Assembly (NCBI GenBank): GCA_948474755.1
Contig: CAOLHI010001243.1
Location: forward strand, 124,001 to 188,000
Source: Ctenosaura bakeri
Lineage: Eukaryota; Chordata; Lepidosauria; Squamata; Iguanidae
Reading direction: 5' to 3'
DNA length: 64,000 bases
The number at the start of each line of letters is the position of its first letter. Position 1 is the first letter of the stretch. Shown in pieces: positions 56,518 to 64,000 of this stretch. The notes under the pieces were generated by a model. The model was not told the DNA's origin. It made no database searches and was given only the letters and a program-made list of their open reading frames with translations. A program made the translations under genes and the position numbers.

Positions 56518-59500
56518 TACCATTTCAGTGACACCTAATAAGTTGCTTCTTCATCTGGAAACCTAAAGGACAATAGTCATTCTCTGTGACTTAACTAAGT
56601 GTCCAGAGACATGGCATCCTACTATCGTATTTGTCATTATTTAAACAAAATCAGAGAGGAAAAGGTAATGTGTATGTTCATACATTAAATATAATGGCTA
56701 GTTTGGCCCTTAAACATATGTGTACTTTCTGAAATCAAAATTAGTCCAATTCTGTCCTAGATTTTGGTCTTAATCTATTTCAGCCTGCAATGCTTTTATA
56801 CTGGAAAAGGTAATTTGAAGATTGCAGAAAACATAAACTGCTCATTTTGTCCCTATTTCACCTGTCTGTTCCATTGGCTAGATTCAAATCTAACACTTGC
56901 CTATTAAACCAAAATAAAAAAAGAAAAGGGGGAAAAAAGACAGAGAAATGTTAAATCATATCGTCATTCTTCTACTGTTCCAGTTTTCCCTCTCTGGAAA
57001 AGTTCTTCTCTTCATCTCACCTATTTGCATGTACTGTAACTTGGTTGTAGACTTAGCCATTCAAGTGCACTATAATATAAGCCCAATTTTTCTCTCACTA
57101 AAATGCATATAACCTTGGCTGTTCTCCTGCTTTTCCCTTGATGGTTCTGATGGTTTTGTTGAATATTTGAAAGCAATTTTATTTAATGCTTGAAATTTGA
57201 ATATTTTACTACCTGAACATCTGTTAATTAGTCAACCTGTCTGGCAGCCAAGATAAATTAACTGAACACTAGAAATAGGCTGAATATAAAGCATGGTATT
57301 ATCAAATTTACTGCTGACTGTAACATATAGAGTTTGTGTTCCATTAACACATGAATTCTAAGAAGGGAGTTAATCCAAGTGTTCAGAAGTGATCTGTGTG
57401 TATACACATAAGAACTTTCCAATTTCTTGTGAAGCACAAAGGTAGTATCTCTGTATGTTGAACGAGGATATTATTTAAAGGCTATTTGAGAAATCTCTAA
57501 AAGTGAATTAGTTTTCCAACTGCTTGAAATGTATATGTCAACTCACATCACTTCAAAGATCATACTGAAGATAATCTTTGGGATCTTATGGTGTCACTGT
57601 TACCACTTTTTCTTCTCAGCAGTGGATTAGGCAGAATTTAATTGGTATAATAGTTCCTGGCACTGCCTTTTCATATAGGAAAGAAAGAATATTTCCTTTT
57701 CTACTTTTTCTACCTGTTGTGAAATTGTTTAGACACATAATTTCTGATAAGGAAAAAAAAAAAGGCAACTTTAAATGCAATCGAAAATGGCTGCTTACAC
57801 TATGAAGTCCTTGTTTTGATGTTTTGGTTTCTGGATGGATTGTCCTTGTAGTGTATAATATCCAGAGTGGAGGATATGGATTATTGGAACCATGGACTGG
57901 AAGATTAAACATAAGGTATGAGGAACATGTTATCCTCCAAAGCTAAGACTTTGTTAACTTAGCTCTATAAAGGAAAGAAATTGGGTGCTAAGGCTGATGC
58001 CTTAATAGGTGGGTACCATGATCAGTGATGATGGTGTGCAAAATCACAAATAATGCTTGCCTTTAACTTAGGCTTCTATACATCCACATTTTGACTTGCC
58101 TTTCACCCCAAATCTCTATGGTGAGAATAGGTACCTGGGGCTAGCAATAATGTTCTGTCTTTTCCTGATCCTGTATTGCCTTATCAGACCCTTATTGTTT
58201 TGCTAAAGTTGCACATGGCTGTTTTTTGCTTATGCTGGTAGCTTGCAAGATGAGTTGAACAATAGGAGACTATTGGTTGGGGGAGATCTCCTCTGAATGA
58301 AGAAGGCTGAAAAAGGCACTGCTGCTAATGATAGGAGTCTGGTGTTTCTGGCCAGTTTCCTAGCAACATTGCAACTAAAGATACAAACTAAAGCACTAGT
58401 ATTATTTTAACAGCAGGAATAATAATAGGAACTCAACTTAAACTGCAGAACATCCATGGATTTCAAAGCAAATTAACTCATTTAATTAAACAACAGCGCT
58501 AAGGATCATCCAGATGGATTTCATAATGAAAGAAGTCTGGAGATGCAGGATGGTTGAATTGTGTCAGTAGTCTTAACAAATCTCTGTAATGATGGGTGTT
58601 TTCCTCCATCATACAATAGTTATTTTTAGAGAACCATTCCTCTTTCCCTGGTGACTGACATTTCCACAGAAGCATTTCCCTTATTTATTTTGTCTGGTTT
58701 TGTGTGACATACCCCTCACTCTCTGTAAAATGATGGCATGAACACAACTGACGCACTTACATTCCCCATAGGTTGCATTCGTTATCTTGACAGCTAAGGC
58801 ATAACTCATTATGATAACAGGCAATGAGTCCCTTTCCATCTCCCTCAACATTCTACAGGACTTCTTTGTTTTGTTTTGGATTTTATGCTCAATTGATTCT
58901 TTACACCTGAGATATTCTCTTGCGCAGCTCCCTCCTTTCCGCTTCTACCTTGCAACCTAAGATGGCTGTTCGGAGACTAAATTAATAAGAAAATAGAGAC
59001 ACAACTCATCTACCCAGAGGCTCAATAATGGCCGTAAATGACAAGCCCTGCTTTGATGTATTATTTAGAAATGTAATGTTGCTGCCACGCTGCTATTCTC
59101 TTGAGAAATGAGAATGTATGACACCATATGGTAATAGGCTAGCAGAGGGGGCTCTCTTTTCACACTCTGGCTATGAGGAAGATTTGTTTATGCGTCCAAA
59201 TGTGGGAAGAAAAGATCACCAGCATGCCTCATGTTGTTCATTAGCTGTGCTCCTGCTAATTGTAATCTGATCTATGGGAGGCAGATCATGATTGCTTTGA
59301 ATATCTGTCAGGAACCTTTTGTCTCATGTTTGTTGATATTTGTCCCTTCTCTATTTGAACTGATGCTTTATAGTAGCACTGTTATTTTTCACTTTCCTGT
59401 GGGCATAAAGGTAAAACACCTCTGAGCAAGCTTGGCTGGGTTTTCAAGTACAACAAAAGACAGTAAGGATCTTAAAAGAAAGGTGTTGTCAATAGACACA

Positions 59501-60420
59501 TATTAACTAGGAGTCTACAAAGGAACACTGGAGCTGAGCCAAAAGGCTCAACAATATGTTCTATACTGCACAGTAACAAATTCCTCCTTCTTCTCCTCCG
59601 CTGCCTCCGCTGCCTCCGCCTCCTCCTCCTCCCCTAAAAAGTGCAGGTCCCAATAGAGCAAATCTGTTAAATTATGGGGGCTTACAAAACCATCAATTTA
59701 CCATTAAGCAATTGATCCAATGGGTCCATTCCTCTTGGAACTTGCAATTGGATTTAGGCTATGGTACCTTATAGGGGTGCACAGAAAAAAAATATATAGA
59801 GATGCCTGCACTCAAGGAGCTTACAGTCTAAAATGCAGGGTGAGCATGGTCAAATACAGTTACACATACTTAAAGTTACATGTACAGTCAGGAATGAGGT
59901 TGCACAGTACAAGACTACAGATGCATTCATGAATTTTAAATCCTGGTTGCTTCACTCATTATACCATCCTGTCTATCTGTTGAGATCTTCAGATGAGGTG
60001 CTTCTCCAAGCACTGTTAGTTGCTGAAGTGGATAATGCTTATGTGGTGACATAACTTTGGAATGTCCATCATAAGAACACCAAAATTATAATATTTTGAT
60101 ACCAGGTAGAGGCATTTTTATTTGCCCAGATGTTTGAAACTCTAATTATGAATTAATATATTTCAGAGCAAAGTATGGAAGAAGAGTTCACTGGAAATTC
60201 TTCCCCTTCCCCTTCTCTTTCTGCTTCTCCTTCAAATATGAACAGGAAACCATTGCCACACCTTTATTATTAGTTTTCCCTCCAAAATAACATTTCAGAT
60301 ATCTGATGAATACCTTGTTAGACCATATTGAATGTCAAGATTGAGCCTGGACATGGAACAATTTTCACTTATATGTTGATCCTGACCGTTATATATGACT
60401 TACTCTTTTTGCATATATAT
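56518..60420. other. Unique DNA; candidate conserved elements; CT-rich tract
   Basis: No gene recognised in nearly 4 kb. 58690-58880 and 58925-59330 are complex, repeat-free and contain homeodomain-like TAAT cores, the best conserved-element candidates of the window. A CCTCCG/CCTCCT tract lies at 59580-59634. Confidence 0.4.
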
Positions 60421-60439
60421 TTCACTCTTTGGACTGGAT

Positions 60440-60888
60440 TCAAGTGATTGGAGGAATGTCAAATGGTCAAGTGAGAAAGTGAAAGAATGGTTGAAGAGCA
60501 GGACCCTTATCCTTCAGGACCTGCATGACTTTTTGGTCATACAAAATAGATGGCCAGTTACAATATTGACGTGGTCAGCCATTTTGCCTCAATCAGACTG
60601 GCAGGGTGAGAGTGATCCCCAGTGGATTGATACAGTCTGCAGAAGGTAATTGGAGAATTCCATAATGTCCTAAACGGGGGATTGGCCCACTTTCTCCTTC
60701 ATCCCAATAAAGTATTTCAACATCCTGAGCAATACAGAGCAGATAGCATGCATTTATCTGAGGAGGGTAATAGGTTGTTCCTGGGAGACTTGCAACAAGT
60801 GGGTGAGGGTCCTTTTGGCCAGTGTGGTGGGGGAAAGGGACTAAGCAGATACTTGTCTCTTGTCTGTGGCAGGCATGACACTACGTAA
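60440..60888 (+). pseudogene. SGNH-hydrolase-like ORF remnant from a retroelement
   Basis: Two frames, offset by a frameshift near 60650, read in order LVIQNRWPVTILTWSAILPQ, DWQGESDPQWIDTVCRR and then HPNKVFQHPEQYRADSMHLS followed by EEGNRLFLGDL. This pattern (TWS...LP, WxG, then R-x-D-x-x-H-L-S-x-x-G-N) is the C-terminal part of SGNH/GDSL-type domains that some retroelements (tyrosine-recombinase types) carry. The catalytic Asp and His (codons at 60742 and 60751) are kept, while the upstream G-x-N-D block is lost. A TAA and the frameshift make it a pseudogene. The element of origin is inferred. Confidence 0.55.
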
Positions 60889-60927
60889 TGTTTAGGATTT
60901 CAGTCTATGTGTATGTGTGTGAAAGAC

Positions 60928-61030
60928 AGTTATTTATTTATTTCCTTTATGTCCCACTTTTAACCTGACAGGGAACCAATATGACTTACAATGAGATGAA
61001 AACAAGAAGCAACTAAAAGGCTGACCATGA
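60928..61030 (-). repeat. LINE 3'-end repeat (copy R6), short
   Basis: TTATTTATTTATTTCC, TTTATGTCCCACTTTTAACC and GACTTACAATGAGATG fit the start of the R1-type repeat on the minus strand. Confidence 0.5.
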
Positions 61031-62339
61031 TGATCAGTCACTGATAGCATTATCCTCCATATTTTCTGTATTTTCTTATCAAGGGAGGACCAGCCTTATT
61101 AGTGGCTGGATAATCACTCTGAACATCAAGGAGAAAAGCTGCCAATATTAACTTGGTGGCTGAATGTTTGTTGAAGGTGTTATTTGAAGGGAGCTAAGGC
61201 CAAAATTCACACTAGCAAATGCCTTTACTGTCTCTACCCACCCGTCCCCTCCAAAACCTCCAGATTGTTCAACAGATGGTTTGAGCACTAGCTACACAAA
61301 TGAACGTCCATCGTTTAGCTTTATGCTACTTTCCAGTTTCAGTCTGCTGTTGGATGCCATATGTTCTGGATAAAAAAACAGCAGAATGGGGTTTCATGTT
61401 TCAGAGATTACCAATGAAGGGACTAGAAGGGCTGCAACTATATAAATGCTATAAGCACTGTTGGCAACACTACCAAACTTGAAAGAAGGTGATACCAAAG
61501 TTGACCGTTATTCAAGAGCTGGCTCTGAGTGGTGTTTGGGAAGACAAGGCATATCTCAGCTGCTTTGCACTCCAGGGGCCTGTTATGCCACCCACTCATC
61601 ATCAACAGACCTGCTCTACTAGACATTACAGTACATGAAAGTATAGTACGTCAAAGAGGGAGAGGGAGGAAGATGCTTACTTTGGACCTTTACTTTTTAT
61701 TGCATATTATTTCTATTGCTTGCACTAGTCAGTACTCCATAGCTTCCCTGGAATTCCCTCCCGGCTCCATTGGCTCCATTATACTCAGGCACAATCTCCA
61801 GGCCTAACCTCAGCTTTCCTGAAACACTTACTCTCATCTGAAAACTTACAGGAATGAACTGGTTTTCTGCCATATGGTATAGTCTATGGTACGAATGGGG
61901 AAAGTACAGCCCTGGGCTGTTGGTAGCTTCTAGACCCTACTCTTGCATCCCTTCAGCTTCCCACAGATTCCCTCCAAAGCTCCTTGAACCTCCAAAAATT
62001 TTCTCATGTGGTCAAAATTGTACCAAAAATCCTGGACACAGCCCCATAAATATATGTAAACACACAACCCCTCCTTTATCTTCACCAAACCACTCAGAAC
62101 CCCACCCCTCTCATGCATCTTTTTCCTTCATTTCCTCTTGAAAATGGTGACAGGAAGTAACATGGAGAGAAAACAGAAGGGAAAGAAGATATTCTGGAGT
62201 GCTTGGGTGTTTGTGTGTCTGTTGCCCCCCCCCGGCAGGCTGTGTGTGTCAGGTAATAGAAAATTGGCTGCCAGTCCCCACACAATTTTGTATCCCTTCT
62301 TTGTGGCTTTCATGATTCTACTGCATTATTGCTATCAGT
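61031..62339. other. Unique DNA, nothing recognised
   Basis: Short frames only. A run of C followed by GTGTGTGTC lies at 62226-62249. Confidence 0.45.
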
Positions 62340-62790
62340 GTAGCCTATTTGATTTCTATATTGGCCATCAGGTGAGGTCCATGTGGCCTCTTTGGTTGCT
62401 TGAAGAATGTGTTTGCGATAAACAAACTGTTGGTCTTGCAACATTTAATCAGTCACTCTTCTACTTCGTTTTTTTTATCCTTGATCAATTTTTCTTTCAG
62501 TCTTTGATTCTGCTCTATTTCCTAGTTTTGCATTCCAATTACCTATGATAAACAACAAGTTCTTTTGGTGTGTGACCAATTTCGTTTTGGATTCCAGCAT
62601 AGAATCTTTCAATTTCTTCCTCTTCTGCCTCTGTAGTTGGAGTATAAACTTGGAATATGGTTATATTAATAGGTTTTCCTTGAAGTCTTATTGATTTGAT
62701 CAGACTTTGCATTATATCCTTTGGCTGCTTTTGCTACATCCCTCTTCACTATTAATGCCATTTCTTTTTAGATTTTCATTTCCTAAGGTG
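62340..62790 (-). pseudogene. RTE-BovB LINE fragment, APE endonuclease region
   Basis: On the minus strand broken frames read in order MALIVKRDVAKAAKGYNAKS, NKTS-like residues, then after stops CCKTNSLFIANTFFKQPKRP. This matches the AP-endonuclease region of RTE/BovB ORF2, where FCxxNxLxIANTxF precedes the catalytic C-terminal block. Stops between the pieces show it is dead. It probably belongs to the same family as the C-terminal fragment at 4820. Confidence 0.65.
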
Positions 62791-62800
62791 CATACATGCA

Positions 62801-62998
62801 TGTGCGTGCGCGTGCGCGCACACACACACACAACTTTGTTTTAATTGTTCTGATTGTTAATATCTTGAAAGTAGTGTTTTAACTGGGTGTATGGTTTAAC
62901 TCTTTTCAAATTTTTATACTCCATGTCCTATTTTAATTTATATTCTAAGCTGGGTTTTTTGGGAAAAATGTGAGATATAAAACAAATAAACAAAAAAT
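62801..62998 (+). repeat. GC/CA alternating tract and LINE 3'-end repeat (copy R9)
   Basis: GTGCGTGCGCGTGCGCGC and CACACACA lie at 62801-62832. TATTCTAAGCTGGG, AAAAATGTGAGATATAAAAC and AAATAAACAAA at 62940-62998 look like the plus-strand end of the R1-type LINE tail. Confidence 0.5.
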
Positions 62999-63613
62999 AT
63001 TGAACTTGTATGAGCTCTTATGGAATAAATCTTGCAATCCACTCTTTCCAGGATCTCTCCATCAGCTGTCAGAGAAAGAAGAAAGGAAGGGGGAGGGAAT
63101 TGTTCCATGAAATTACATGCAGTCTAAGGCAGAGCTGAACAACCTTACTCAGATGGAAGCAGATCTTAATTATTAGTGTAACAAGTTGTGTGCTGTTTCT
63201 ACCTATTTGGCACACAGACAAAAGGAAGAAATGTGCTGCTGTGGTAATGTCAGTTTGGTATAGTTTTTGAAATGGTAGCTATGTAGTTTGAGGACTGAAG
63301 CTGAACCATAGAAAGATCACAGTAATATTTCACAGATGTTGTGAAAAGGTTGCATCACTTAAATGTCAGTTTTTCTAATTTCCGGTTGTTTTCCCTGAGT
63401 TTTACTGTCCTAGTTTTACTCTCCTGAAAAAGCAGGTAAAACAAGATGATAGATACTTCCAGCAAAAATCATTATTCTGAAACCAGCAAGCATTTGTTAG
63501 AAATGCATGAATAAAAAGCAAAGAACAATCAGCCTGCTTTCCATCCATACAGAGTTATGTGCTATATCTTTAAAATATTTGTTTAGTGCTCATGTTCTGT
63601 GTCACAAGAGTCC
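62999..63613. other. Unique DNA, nothing recognised
   Basis: No gene or repeat family recognised. Confidence 0.45.
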
Positions 63614-63658
<45 letters not shown>

Positions 63659-63880
63659 TGATGATGATGATAATAAATTTTATTTGTTACCGGCCTCTCT
63701 CCCAGGCTTGAGGCGGGGTACAGCACAGATACTATAAAAATGAATCATGTTAAAATACACTAAAGTATAAACCGTTTAAAATACAAATATACCATAGTTA
63801 AAATCATAATTAAAAGTACAATTAAAATAGATGGGGTAGGCTTGTAGTCTTGAATTCTGATTTAAAGATTTGCTATAGAA
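63614..63880 (-). repeat. (AAT)n-(GAT)n microsatellite joined to a LINE 3'-end repeat (copy R7)
   Basis: The AAT/GAT tract (63614-63677) abuts TTTTATTTGTTACCGGCC, TCTCTCCCAGGCTTGAGG and A-rich sequence, a minus-strand R1-type repeat. The microsatellite probably grew from the LINE tail repeat. Confidence 0.7.
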
Positions 63881-64000
63881 GCTGTTTCCCTATGACTAGA
63901 GCTCTGAAAAGTTACTCTTTTGGACTGTGCTTTCCAGAGTCCTTCAGCCATGCCAGTTTTGGGTGTGTGGACTTTTCCAGATGCGCAACAATGGCAAAAC

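Noticed and set aside
63507..63737. Protein with asparagine and aspartate runs
   Set aside because: Translation of the (AAT)n-(GAT)n microsatellite.

Overview
The window looks like nuclear DNA of a squamate reptile, most likely a lizard and perhaps an iguanian. The base composition is AT-rich, there is no operon structure and no long open frame. The window carries tRNA-derived SINEs with an (ACA)n tail of the type called Sauria SINE, RTE-BovB, CR1 and L1 LINE debris, and many MITEs. I read it from repeat families I recognise; I could not search a database, so the species is not established. I found no convincing host protein-coding gene, no rRNA or tRNA gene and no CRISPR array. It reads as an intergenic region or a very large intron, with several complex, repeat-free stretches that could be conserved non-coding elements.

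The dominant structure is a family of MITEs whose ends read GGCC(C/A)TTT(T/C)C(G/A)CA and which mostly sit between 3-bp target duplications (TAT, ATA, TAG, AGG, CTA, TAA), as in PIF/Harbinger-like elements. Three shapes share these ends. Subfamily A (2482-2920, 10190-10756, 11211-12505, 16128-16548, 17554-18019) is GC- and CpG-rich with internal hairpins. Subfamily B (21694-22123, 45248-45689, part at 52525-52741, and a relative at 26147-26632) has other hairpins. Short foldback elements (7839-8035, 14999-15170, 26943-27108, 44434-44612 and remnants) are nearly pure palindromes. All five subfamily A copies carry, at the same place and on the same element strand, a pyrimidine-rich 3' splice site followed 54-76 bases later by a consensus 5' splice site. 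This portable exon-like cassette is the most interesting thing I found.

Nested insertions give a relative history. A subfamily B MITE lies inside a CR1 3' end (21337-22190). MITEs lie inside two SINEs (10043-10800 and about 26109-26768). A solo retroviral LTR split a subfamily A MITE with a CTCC duplication (11251-12124). A different solo LTR split a probable pogo/Tigger-type element with a GTAGTC duplication (31453-31985).

Layout: 1-10 kb holds a MITE, a SINE, a BovB fragment, a Tigger-like MITE and a foldback. 10-18.8 kb is the densest MITE/SINE/LTR cluster. 18.8-28 kb holds LINE 3' ends and MITEs. 28-31 kb is mostly unique. 31-36 kb has two LTRs, a CR1 3' end and palindromic repeats. 36-41 kb is mostly unique with microsatellites. 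41-49 kb has an LTR, the best foldback, a MITE, an L1 fragment and a SINE. 49-60 kb is mostly unique, with one CR1 reverse transcriptase remnant and one SINE. 60-64 kb holds an SGNH-hydrolase-like ORF remnant, a BovB endonuclease remnant and LINE tails. All coding remnants are retroelement relics with frameshifts or stops.
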